A stretch of 64,000 nucleotides of DNA from Eucommia ulmoides (taxonomy: Eukaryota; Streptophyta; Magnoliopsida; Garryales; Eucommiaceae), in contig CM028329.1 of the NCBI GenBank assembly GCA_016647705.1, forward strand, positions 57,491,231 to 57,555,230, in the 5' to 3' direction. Every line of letters starts with the position of its first letter. Position 1 is the first letter of the stretch. Under the pieces are notes generated by a model that saw nothing but the letters and a program-made list of their open reading frames with translations, was not told where the DNA came from and searched no databases. Position numbers and translations under genes: made by a program. Below, piece by piece: positions 52,709-62,887 of this stretch.

Positions 52709-52845
52709 TCTACAATAATAATAAGTAGGAAAGAAAAATGAGTATGGTGGTCTTAGCCAACTGACCTCTACAATAATAATAAGCATGAAAGAAAAATGAG
52801 TATGGTGGTCTTAACCAGCCGACCTCTACAATAATAATAAGCAAA
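52709..52845 (-). repeat. Gypsy leader minisatellite, right part
   Basis: Two more units of the 63-bp repeat (GAGTATGGTGGTCTTAGCC, CTGACCTCTACAATAATAAT), continuing the array split by the hAT element. Confidence 0.85.
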
Positions 52846-53042
52846 AAAAAAAAAAATAGTGAAATTGATTTTTTTTTTTTTAATTAAACAGATTAAATTG
52901 AATCCTTGCTTGAAGATTTGGAATGAAAGATTGGATCTTGGTTAACTTGCAAAAAAAATAAAATTCAAAAAAGAAAACAGATGAATTTATACAAGCGGAG
53001 AAAGAAAAAAATAATAACACAAATTAATAATTAGCGATGTCA

Positions 53043-53066
53043 ATTCCCGGTAACAGCGCCAAAATT
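53043..53066 (-). promoter_or_regulatory. Primer-binding site of the gypsy element
   Basis: Next to the 5' LTR the minus strand reads TTTTGGCGCTGTTACCGGGA, close to TGGCGCCGTTGCCGGGGA, the complement of the tRNA-Asp 3' end used by Tat/Athila elements. Confidence 0.75.
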
Positions 53067-54319
53067 TGATCGCTCAAATTACTTACCCTAATTAAGCGCA
53101 AAATATTGTAGTATAGTGTGCTTAAGTACGGGTGTCGAACCACAGAGATCGATTTTATAATTATCAATTTTCAATTATTATTTTCTTTCCTTTTCTTTGA
53201 AGTGATGATTTGAAATTTTTGATTGCAAAGAACTAAAGTTTTGATAAAATACAAATAAGACACCGGGTTAGGAATTATAAATTCGTATTTTGAGATTTAT
53301 GTTATTTTCGTATTTTTTTCTTTAATTTGGATTTGTAAAAACGAGTGTTCCAAATTATAAACCGAAACAACTCATAAAGATTGGATTATTATTCTTTGGC
53401 ATGGCTTATCTTCGATATTTAATTCCTACTCTATACTAATTTAAAATGAATTAAAATTTAGGCATAAACCATCCAGACCAATAATCAATCCTTAATAAAA
53501 TGATTGCATAACCATTAAAGTTAGACCACAGGTACAAGTTCTAATGCTCAAGTAGTAATTAAATTTAAATCAAGATTTCTACAAGAATATTTTGATAATA
53601 AATTCAATTACAATAAAATTATTTTTTAAAGAACGAGTTTCATGTTATGCAATAGTTTTACAATATCCAACAATTAAATAGAAAATACAATATTACATAA
53701 ATTTAACATACCTCATTACATCCTAACCCGGTGTGAGAAAAATTAGCCGCTCATGGGTGTGTACAAGAAAATGCTAGTATTCTCTCTAGAATTGAGTAAA
53801 AGAATTGGTGATTTGAACTCAAACCCCTCTATCCTATTTGTATAATTTTTAAAGAGGTACAAAAGGAATTAAACAAAAAGAAAGGGGGGCCAACTTGACC
53901 AAGTGGGGTTACTGTTCATAGGCGGTACTGTTCACGCGCGGTTACTGTTCACGGCGGCTTTGACGGTTTTCTTTCGGATCGCCGTGGTTTGCTTGTTTCT
54001 TATCTGATTCGCTCAAACTCAATACCATTTTGTTCGTTTTTCAAAAACCTACAAAAACATATAAAATAAATCAATTTTTGATATTGTTAAGGGATCGAAC
54101 GATTCATTCCGGTATCTTTGATTTTTATTCAGTTTTCGTTTGACTTGCAGTAGTTTATTCGTTTTTATTCCAATTTGTCTCATCTTAACGTCGTTTTGAT
54201 CCATTTTCATGAACATACAAAAATAACTAAAATAACTATATTTATAATAATTTACACTATTCGAATGATTAACAAACCTAAATTTAGGGATATAAAATTG
54301 CACAAATACGGTGCGATCA
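53067..54319 (-). repeat. 5' LTR of the gypsy element
   Basis: 1253 bp, collinear with 24706-25938. The two copies differ by scattered substitutions and small indels, for example an extra GTTACTGTTCACG-like segment near 53940. Confidence 0.9.
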
Positions 54320-54688
54320 CAATGCGAGAAGAAACCCTATCGAATGAAGGGAAAAAAGGTTATTTTTTATTTTTTTTTATTTTTTATTTTTAAATTTGAA
54401 AAGTTCTAAGCGCTTTCTGCAAAAAAAAATAAGCAATGGGGGCTTTGTTGAATTTTTAACTTAACATTTCACTTAATTTTTAAGCTAACTTAATTAATTA
54501 AATAATTTTAATTATATTTGTCAAATACACTTAATTAATTAAGTACTTAATTTAATTAATTTTAAGTACTTAATTTTTTTTTTTTTTTTTATCAAATATG
54601 TCCTCAGTCTCATTCATCAATTTTTCTCAAACCAATCACGACTCTTAACCAAAATATATTGGAAAGATGTGCTAACTTATTATATAAA
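54320..54688. other. AT-rich flank right of the gypsy nest
   Basis: Contains repeated TTAATTAATTAAGTACTTAA-like phrases around 54490-54565. No gene recognised. Confidence 0.4.
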
Positions 54689-54716
54689 CTAGGGATTCTC
54701 CCATGTCTGAAGTCAC
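54689..54716 (-). mobile_element. Degenerate Helitron-like 3' terminus
   Basis: On the minus strand GTGACTTCAGACATGGGAG is followed by AATCCCTAG and T. The hairpin is weaker than in the copy at 9146, but the layout is the same. Confidence 0.45.
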
Positions 54717-55499
54717 TTTATCATTGTTCTAATTTATAACTGTAAAAAGATAGTACATAATAAAAAAAAATGGTGAAATAAACATAAATGGTAAATAAAT
54801 ATAATTTAAGTTAAACAAAAATTTAAATATTTGAACAAAAATTTGAATATTCGGGGGAGAATTTTTCTTCCAAATTTTGTAAAATGATCTTATTCGTTTA
54901 TTTTGATCAAAATTAATCTCAATAAGAGAGTTTTAAATATTGTATTGATTTCTACCAGGGTTGATTACACTTTGTCAATTCAATTAAATTGTACTTTATA
55001 TTCTTGTAATTATGCAATGGTTAAATAATTAACATAATTGCATAATATCATAACCCTCATACCTATCTTGACATGGGGGAATAAAGAAAAGGAAAAAAAA
55101 AATAGCAATGGATATCATTTGATCCGACTTGACCCGTCTCGACCCGATCCGATTTGGTTTAAAATATCAATTAATATTAAATAATTTATTAAATTTGACA
55201 CTTAAGTTTGATAGAAAATATAACAGTTACATTTTTAACTACATGGAATAAAATATTTATGAAAATATAAAGTATATAAAATGAAGCATTTGATTTGTTA
55301 GCTTAGATATAGAAAACTAAGATTATAGTCAATGTAATAAAAATAAATTAAGAAATAAAATTAAAGAATGGACATAAAATAATCCACTTGCATCCTATCC
55401 AAGCAATAACATCAATTTAAAACTAATATTTTATGTGGAGTAATGTAGATAATTGTGTTCTAAAAAATAATTTAAATATAATATATATATATACACACA
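54717..55499. other. AT-rich intergenic DNA
   Basis: No gene. GATCCGACTTGACCCGTCTC near 55120 resembles degenerate short repeats found in other plant intergenic DNA. Confidence 0.35.
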
Positions 55500-55528
55500 C
55501 TAGGGTATAATCTGTGTCTAAAGGCACG
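55500..55528 (-). mobile_element. Helitron-like 3' terminus (minus strand)
   Basis: Minus strand: CCGTGCCTTTAGACACAG hairpin, short spacer, TACCCTAG and T. Same family as 9146 and 19719; the body would run to higher coordinates. Confidence 0.55.
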
Positions 55529-57152
55529 GGTGAAAAAAAAAATTGAATCTCCCGTACCTCCAACAATATAAATTTAATAATAAAAATCAATCACTAAAAC
55601 AAATGTGCACACAACAAAAAAAAATAAAAAAAAAATATCAAAGATATTAGAATCAACTTGTGACTAAAGCCACTTAAATCTAATCGAGATTACAATAAAA
55701 GTCACGAAATATTAAAGGCACTGAAAATTGATTATCCAAGCCATGTATTTATCACCAAATCCATCAGACCACAACACAATACAAATGCAAACGATATCTT
55801 AAAATGAACTCTCCAAATTTCAAACAATAATCTTCATACGTGCTCATGCAGATGAAACCACGTTGTTGACCTATCAAATGCTCTTCTTTTCTAAAGTAAT
55901 ACAAATCAGCTCATATTTGTTCATAAACAAAAGAACCAACCAAAAAAATAATCTATTATTCCAATCAAGAAATTTACATTGGGAACAATTGTGTTATGTT
56001 CCTAGAATTTTGGTTTATAGATTATGGGAGCATAAAACATATCATACAGCACATTGCAACAATGATCCCAAAAATTATGGTTAGTTATAAAAGAGTCATT
56101 CACAGATTTCATTAATTTCCAGAAAATTCGTAAAAAAATTGTTCCCAGAATGGACTTAGTTCCCAAAAAAAAATTGTTCCCAACTTTGCTTTAGTGATGG
56201 ACTGAAACAAGAGAAAAATGGTAATGTAACTAAAGAACTTTAGAAAAAATCAACCTCATAAATAGGTGTCCAAATTCTCAAGCATTTTCAACAATATTTG
56301 AGTTCTCAACATAGGTGCTTTGCACAAAAAAAAAAAAAAAATATAGAAAAAAATATGTAAAACACTCAAGGGTAGACTGTTAATGAAAAACATTAATTTC
56401 AAAACTAAAGTAAATTTGATTAATAACCTAACTATAATTTTAGACAATAATCAATTAATAGAATTTTAAAAAATAAAAATAAAAATCTTAATCCTAATTG
56501 AGAGGGAGTGGGAGTCTATGAAGTAAGAGGGACGACGGCTTATTTTGGTGGCTCGGTTTAGATGCAAAATTGAATGAATCACTTACCTGAATAGAATAGA
56601 AGACAAAGGGAGACGGAGACGCAACGGCAAAGGCAACGGCAAAAATGGGACATCATTCCATGAATGATTTATTGAGAGTCCCAAATTCACTTATATCCAA
56701 CATTTGGTCCATAAGTTGTATCCTTATTGTATTCATACATTTCATTATGGGTAGGTATCGGGCTTTAACAATCCAAGTATTAGACGACTCGGTGAGACTA
56801 CAACAATTAGCCGATTTTTATGCATGAGAAAACCATCAACTGTCGGTGCAAAAGAATTAAAGAACATTGATTAGTTTGTGAAGCAAATGTTTTTTCAACC
56901 TATTATCCCTCCCTCTCAATTTATCTATAAGGTTGCATTTCAAATGATGCAAACAAAATGCATGGTAGGAGTTTGGAAAAACGTTACGTACAACTTGTAT
57001 CAACCCCGCTTGCCGATTGGAAATGAAAGTAATGACACGGCCATTGGAAACAATCTACGACAACTATTGAACAAACCACATGCAATTTTCATCGTTCTTT
57101 GCATCGACAATGGCAATGCCAAAACATGCCTACACATAAATTCATAGACATT
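55529..57152. other. Mostly AT-rich DNA, no gene recognised
   Basis: A more balanced stretch at about 56500-57147 gives plus-strand frames of 60 and 89 residues without a family that I recognise. It lies directly downstream of the minus-strand MULE remnant and could be part of that element. Confidence 0.35.
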
Positions 57153-57920
57153 TTACTTAAAAATAGACATTCCTATTAAAAATAATAAAAATTGAAAACA
57201 ACAAAAAGAAATATAACCTTGGTATTCGTCCTTCAAAGATGCAGCGAACAGCGTTCCCCTAGACCGACTTTTCAAAAATGTTCCATTCATAAACAAAGCT
57301 AGAAAACAAAACTTGAAGCCACGAATGCACGCGTTAAAAGAAACAAAAATCCTCTTAAAATGGCCAAACTCCTTGTCATAATCTAAAGAAAAATAACTGC
57401 CCAGGTTTGTCAATTAACAAACACTAATATACCATCTCAATAGATCATATGATGTCATGTAATCACCATACAATAAATTCTTATCCTTCTCTACACCTAG
57501 CCATGCATGGTTGTATGCTATCTCTAATCTATGTGTTTTTAAAATCAGAAACAATGTCAATAGGACGTTTAAGTTGATTTTCACGGATTTCAGTTATCAA
57601 TTCACTTTCAATCACATCAGAACTCATTCTCTTATTTTTGTACGAACAAAATGAAGCATCAAAAGTATGTATATTTTTTAATTTTCTAATAACAAAAAAT
57701 ATAACCAAAAATATTGTAACTGTGTTGGCCTTGGCATGGACATTCCTCTTACAAGAAGTGAAATCCCTATGTTGACATGCATCAGTAACTCGAATACTAT
57801 TGTTCTTCAAATAGTCAAAATGAAATCCAATTTCGATTGAATATTTCACAAGATCACTACGAAAATTATCAACTCTACTATCACTTTGTTGACCAACCTC
57901 CCTAATAAGGTTCGACCACT
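57153..57920 (-). pseudogene. MULE transposase remnant (MuDR type)
   Basis: Minus-strand frames read, in order, FRSDLVKYSIEIGFHFDYLK with SIRVTDACQHRD (the MuDR DNA-binding region), KNIHTFDASFCSYKNKRMSS, a broken linker with AYNHAWLGVEKDKNLLYGDY, and then FVSFNACIRGFK with FMNGTFLKSRSRGTLFAASLKDEYQG, the start of the MULE catalytic domain. In the last block Asn replaces the first catalytic Asp (usually LDGTFLK). Frames change between 57529 and 57413, and the C-terminal half of the protein is missing, so it is a dead fragment of a Mutator-like transposase. It is not related to the foldback element at 21412 by any sequence that I can see. Confidence 0.8.
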
Positions 57921-58414
57921 ATTTAGAACGATGCGGCGTTGTGCGATTTACACAGTAAGAGCCAACAAAATCAACCAGTCTCCCTAAAAAATAGATTATT
58001 CTCCCAACTTAGATTCCTACAAAATAATGTACCGCGGGTGGGTCTACCGGCATTGCACCTCCAATGTGAAAATTAGTAGATTGTTCTGAGGCAATTTTGA
58101 GAGAGTGTTGCCTAGGAAAGGATGTGTGTACCTAGCAAGATTCTATTTCTGGTATTTATCATTGAGGGAAGATTTGTTTGGCAAGTTTTTCTCGAATATC
58201 GATCCATTATCATGTATGTGGCAAAAAATGTCGAGATATGGAATCAATGAGTCGTTATTCAAGGAGTGATAACAACTATTTTCTTAATAAGCGGGAGGCG
58301 TTACTTTTGTCCCGAGTAAGAATAGAGTTAACAGTGTGTCTTGGGGTTTCTAACCTTGACCCACCTTCCTTAACCAGATTAATGTTGAGGATTGACTCGT
58401 TCGGGGAATGACGT
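57921..58414. other. Intergenic DNA, possible MULE flank
   Basis: More GC-balanced than its surroundings. A 77-residue plus-strand frame (58178-58411) is not recognised. No other feature. Confidence 0.35.
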
Positions 58415-58728
58415 TGTAATACCCTGAAAATTTAATATTTTTGAAAATATTATTTTATATAAATTTAATATTTTTGGAATTGTTTTACAAATTTATGGTA
58501 TAAATAATATTACATAATTTGTGGGAATTAAATATTAATCTTAATTTGACTTTTAAAAATTTCGGGATATAATTAATATTTTCTTTATTTCATGAAAGAT
58601 AATTAATGTAAATAAGTTAAAAAAAAAACAAAACAACAACAATAGCATGGTGGACATCGATGGCTTCCCAAGGAAGCCATCAACTTCCAATCACACTTTT
58701 AAATATATGATTATATATATGTAAAACA

Positions 58729-58775
<47 letters not shown>

Positions 58776-59669
58776 TGTTTTAAGATGGGACACGTGGTGT
58801 CTTTGGAAGAAAACAAGAAGAAAAATAAAAAAACATGACCGTTTATACGTATGTGTGCATATGAGATTGAGAGGAAAAAATTCAAGTGTGTTTTTTGGAG
58901 GTGGTCAGGCGACGACAGTAAAGAAAAAAGAAGGAAAGTATTTCATTCCATTATAATTTATGATTTTACGAAGAATTTTTAACTCTTTAATATATATGTA
59001 TTTAATTTCTTTAATTTTTTCATTGTAAGATTTATGATATTATTGTCGGTGAATTATAATTGTTAGTTTGCATAAAATAATTATAATTATGTGAAAATTA
59101 TACTTATATGTTCTATTTATTATATTAATTAAATACACATATTAGAATGGTTGAAATTCTACTGAGTGTTGGCTCACAATTCCATAATTTTAATTGTAGG
59201 GCTAGTGAGAGAGAAACGGCAACATGAGTTTTAATTGAATTTCTATTTAAAAGGGTAATAGTTGTAGTTACTATTTACCGTTGTGAAATCAATTTGAGCA
59301 ATCGATAAATCATAAATTCGATAAATATAATTATTGCCGCTGTAAATTAAAATATTTTTATAAAACAAATTATTGATTATTTATCATTGTCACATTGTGA
59401 AATTTATCAGATTGTATAAAATAAATATTGGTTGCCGTTAATCCAATGTAAAACGTCCAAAGGATATATATGTATATATATTTATATCAACTAGATAGGT
59501 GATGTTTGATAGCATGGAATTGGAGCCATGAAATTGGAATTTGGAATGAAAATGTTGAAGAAAAAAAAATCTTCGATTTATGAGACAAAATGTTTACTGT
59601 TTGGTTTTTAATGTTAATTCTCCAAAGGGAGAAACTAGATGGCGATCTCAGGGAAGCCGGGTTGTTACA
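58415..59669 (+). repeat. LTR-like block starting TGTAATACCC and ending GGGTTGTTACA
   Basis: The left end TGTAATACCCTG and the right end CCGGGTTGTTACA form imperfect inverted ends of the TGTAA...TTACA kind common in plant gypsy LTRs. The adjacent pentamers (GACGT and AACTC) differ, so a solo-LTR origin with target duplication is not proven. Contains a TA microsatellite. Confidence 0.5.
58729..58774. repeat. (TA)n microsatellite
   Basis: About 22 TA units preceded by a near-palindromic ATATATGATTATATATATG segment. Confidence 0.9.
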
Positions 59670-59923
59670 AACTCTACTCTGGATAGTGACTCATCCCGTG
59701 GTCAGTTTCTTAGCCGGTGTGGAACATTCCATAGTTTCTCATGTGTGGGACGTGCTTTGTATACACGTGGCAATGATTCGGGTCCTATTTCGATTTTCCC
59801 TCGCCCATTTTAATTTTTTTTCTTAAAAAAATGGGGCTGCCTTCGGCTATTTAAATAAAGCCCAATAGGCCATGGCCCAAATTTGGGGACAATGGACTCA
59901 AAATTGGGCTATTTGTTTAGTTT

Positions 59924-59981
<58 letters not shown>

Positions 59982-60796
59982 CTTCAAAGATGCATTAAAG
60001 GTTGATTAAATGATTTTATTTTTTTTTTCTAAATAAAAAAACAAAAAATAAAATAATTTAACCAAAGGAAACGTGTTAATTTTTTTATATTTTAGATTAT
60101 CATGAGTTTTCAATTTTTTAATGCAAATAATTTTTGACACGTGGTATATCAAAAAACTTTTTATTAGGTATTCCCCAAAATCCCATCCCATAAAAATATC
60201 ATTTTATGAAGTCCTATAATAATATTTTTTTTACACATGAGATGGTCCTTAAAAAATTATTTTTAAAATTTTAGGATCTTCCAAAAAATCTCCCTTTATA
60301 TTCACCCATCTTTTCAGGCTTTGCTTTAGATTCTCAAACAATATGCCAAATATATTTTATTTATTTTATTATTATTATGAATTATATTTTACAAAATAAA
60401 AATTAATCAAAACTGAGATTAAAAATAAAATTAAAATTAAATTATATAATTAATTATGACTAATGAGATTATATCGATTTTCAAATTAAAAAGAATAGTA
60501 ATTAATAAAAAAAAATTAACTAATAAAATATAATATAAAAATTTAAAATATAAAATATAATTAAACTCAACTGCCTTGAACATGAAGGTATGAAATTTTA
60601 TGCGATTTTTTTTCTTAAATATTTCATAAATTCATCCCAATTACCTATTTTTTTTTTCAAAATAATTTAAATGGTTAATTAAAAATGACATGATTTATCA
60701 ATATATAAAAATAATTTAATTGATTAAAAAAATATAAATATTTGGTTTTTAAACAATAAACATAAATAAAAAAAAAAAAAGGTAGAGCAGATGAAG
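59670..60796. other. AT-rich intergenic DNA with a (TA)n tract
   Basis: It holds a TA run at about 59929-59980. A GC-balanced stretch at 59640-59870 has a 77-residue frame without recognised similarity. Nothing else is supported. Confidence 0.4.
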
Positions 60797-61090
60797 TAGT
60801 CGGCAAAAATTATGAATAATTTAGTTAAGTTTAATAGTTTTCTAATTCTTTAATTTCTATTTCTTAAAATTATAATTTTAATTTTCACTTATAGTTGAGA
60901 TTTAAATGAAATTAAATTCAATTGAACAAATAAAGGAAAACATTTTAAACATGAAGATAAATGATCGAAAAATCCCTCGAGTTTTAAATTGTTTCAATTA
61001 AGCAAAAATGAAAACGTTGTTAATAATTTTGGACGAAAAATAGATTGTTATCAACACATGATCTTCTAATCGATATATTTTTATCATTTC
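60797..61090. repeat. 3' flank of ELC copy 2, homologous to 16030-16270
   Basis: GGCAAAAATTATGAATAATTTAG through GGACGAAAAATAG aligns to the copy 1 flank with scattered substitutions. It sets the outer limit of the duplicated segment on this side at about 60797. Confidence 0.85.
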
Positions 61091-61099
61091 ATCACTAAA

Positions 61100-62870
61100 C
61101 CAAATATGTTTTTTCTTCAAACAAATTGTTGATAGGAAAATGTTAAGATAAAAAGTCTTAACTTTGGTAAAGTGATGAAATGACCAAATAATACTATTCT
61201 AAGGTCATGTGTCGAGTACAACTCATTTTTCACCCAAAATCATTAATAATATTTTTTATTATACAATATTGAAATAAATGTAAAATTCATGTTGACCAAA
61301 TTGATTGTGCTCAACACTTGTTATTCTAATGGGTATATTTTTGTCATTCCATCACTCTATTAAACCTAAGGCGTTTTCACAACTATTCAGACTTTTTTTT
61401 CTCTTTCTTAAGACGAATCGTTGCTATGGAAAAGTTAAGGAAAAATGTTTTAACTTTAGTTAAAGTGATGAAATGACCAAATATTACTATTACAAAATCA
61501 CGTGCTAAGCACAACTCATTTTTTACCCAAAATAATTAATAACGATTTTTATTATACAAGATTGAAATAAATGTGAAATTCGAGTTGACCAAATGGGTTG
61601 TACTCAACACTTCTCATTCTAATGAGTATATTTTGGTCATTCCGTTATTCCACTAAACCTAAGACGTTTTCACAACGATTCAGATTTTTCTCTCTCATTC
61701 TTGAGACGAATCATTTTTATGGAAAGATGAAGGGAAATGTCTTAAATTTAGTAAAGTGATGAAATAACCAATATTACTATTACAAAATCACGTGTTAAGC
61801 ACAACTCATTTTTTTTTTTTGATAAACAATAGTTTATTAATAAAGGGGAAAGGTCTCCCCTACCACACGATAAATTTATTAAATCGCCTGCAAGACCACA
61901 CCCAAAAAGTGCACAGATTACAAATTCGTTGAAGTGGCCCTAAAAACTAACTACTAATAACTGGGCCACCCAAATACACACTACAAATTCGAAAAAAACA
62001 ACCAATACACCAGTCAAGAAGATCACTATAGCACAACACCCTAAATGTATAGTTCCTAGCATTATCAAATGCACAGCCCCAAAAGACAACCACTCCCCTG
62101 GAAAAAGAGTATAACACACACCCTTTTAGCATACTGAACACATAATTGACTAATCTTCTAATAATTCCTTCACAACAACTCAAAAATAAAATGCACTTCC
62201 ACTGATTTGACTCCAGCCCGGAAATGAGAAAGAACTTCTCCTCTTCAGGTATACCGAAGCACTATACCACTAAAGATAAATCCTCAAGATTCTGTTGCCA
62301 AAGAGTCGCAAAAACTCTTCTTTTTGGCACTCCCACTCCCCATTTTTACCTGCCTTACTCACAGTTGTAAGGAACCTCAAACTTAAATCAAAGCTCTAGC
62401 ACTTCTCCATGCATAATGGCAAAACAACTTGGAACAATTACTGCAAAGAATAAAATATACGGCACTGCAGGCAATGGAGAGCAGCCACTACCGAAGCCCA
62501 ACAGAGAGTCAAGGCCACACATTAAGCACAACTCATTTTTCATCCAAAATTATTAACAATGTTTTAAATTTTACAAAATTGAAACAAATGTGAAATTTGA
62601 GTTGACCAAATGAGTTGTGCTCAACACTTGTTCTTCTAATGAATATATTTTGTCATTTCATTAATGCACTATACCTAAGACATCTTTCCCTAATAAGAAT
62701 TTTGATTTCTCTCTCTAATTCTTGAAATGAATCGTTGTTAAGAAAATATTAGAGAAAAAAGACTTACCTTAATTGAAATGACAAAAAGGCAAAATATTAC
62801 TATTAGAAGGTTATCTGCTGAATACAAGTTATTTTTCATCCAAAAGCACTAACAACTTAGTTGACCCGGT
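61100..62870. repeat. Amplified 285-bp repeat array downstream of ELC copy 2
   Basis: A unit containing GACGAATCGTTGCTATGGAA, AGTAAAGTGATGAAATGACC, TAAGCACAACTCATTTTTC and GTGCTCAACACTT recurs about four times, starting near 61115, 61396, 61686 and 62700; the last copy is partial. The third copy is interrupted at 61814-62521. The matching region beside copy 1 has a single unit. Confidence 0.75.
61814..62521 (-). mobile_element. Retroposed insertion (5'-truncated LINE, SINE or processed transcript)
   Basis: TTAAGCACAACTCATTTTT occurs on both sides (61795-61813 and 62522-62540), a long target duplication of the kind left by target-primed reverse transcription. The left edge starts with a T run (61809-61820), a poly-A tail on the minus strand. 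The 700-bp body has no reverse transcriptase motif. A 78-residue minus frame is not recognised. Confidence 0.7.
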
Positions 62871-62887
62871 GAACCGGAGCGGCTCTT

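Larger units (their letters stand above)
24706..54319 (-). mobile_element. Decayed Ty3/gypsy retrotransposon (Tat/Athila-like) hosting nested insertions
   Basis: Read on the minus strand, the order is 5' LTR (54319-53067), primer site, leader, gag, protease, RT, RNase H, integrase, 3' LTR (25938-24706). The LTRs begin and end with TGATCGC and GCGATCA inverted repeats. ACAAT at 24702-24706 and 54319-54323 gives a possible 5-bp target duplication overlapping the LTR ends. Without the insertions (copia 28870-45027, hAT about 48987-52708) the element would be about 9.7 kb. All genes carry stops or frameshifts, so it cannot be autonomous. Confidence 0.9.

Noticed and set aside
61947..62183. 78-residue minus-strand frame with hydrophobic segments as a membrane peptide gene
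   Set aside because: It lies inside a retroposed insert and is not recognised; chance length is plausible.
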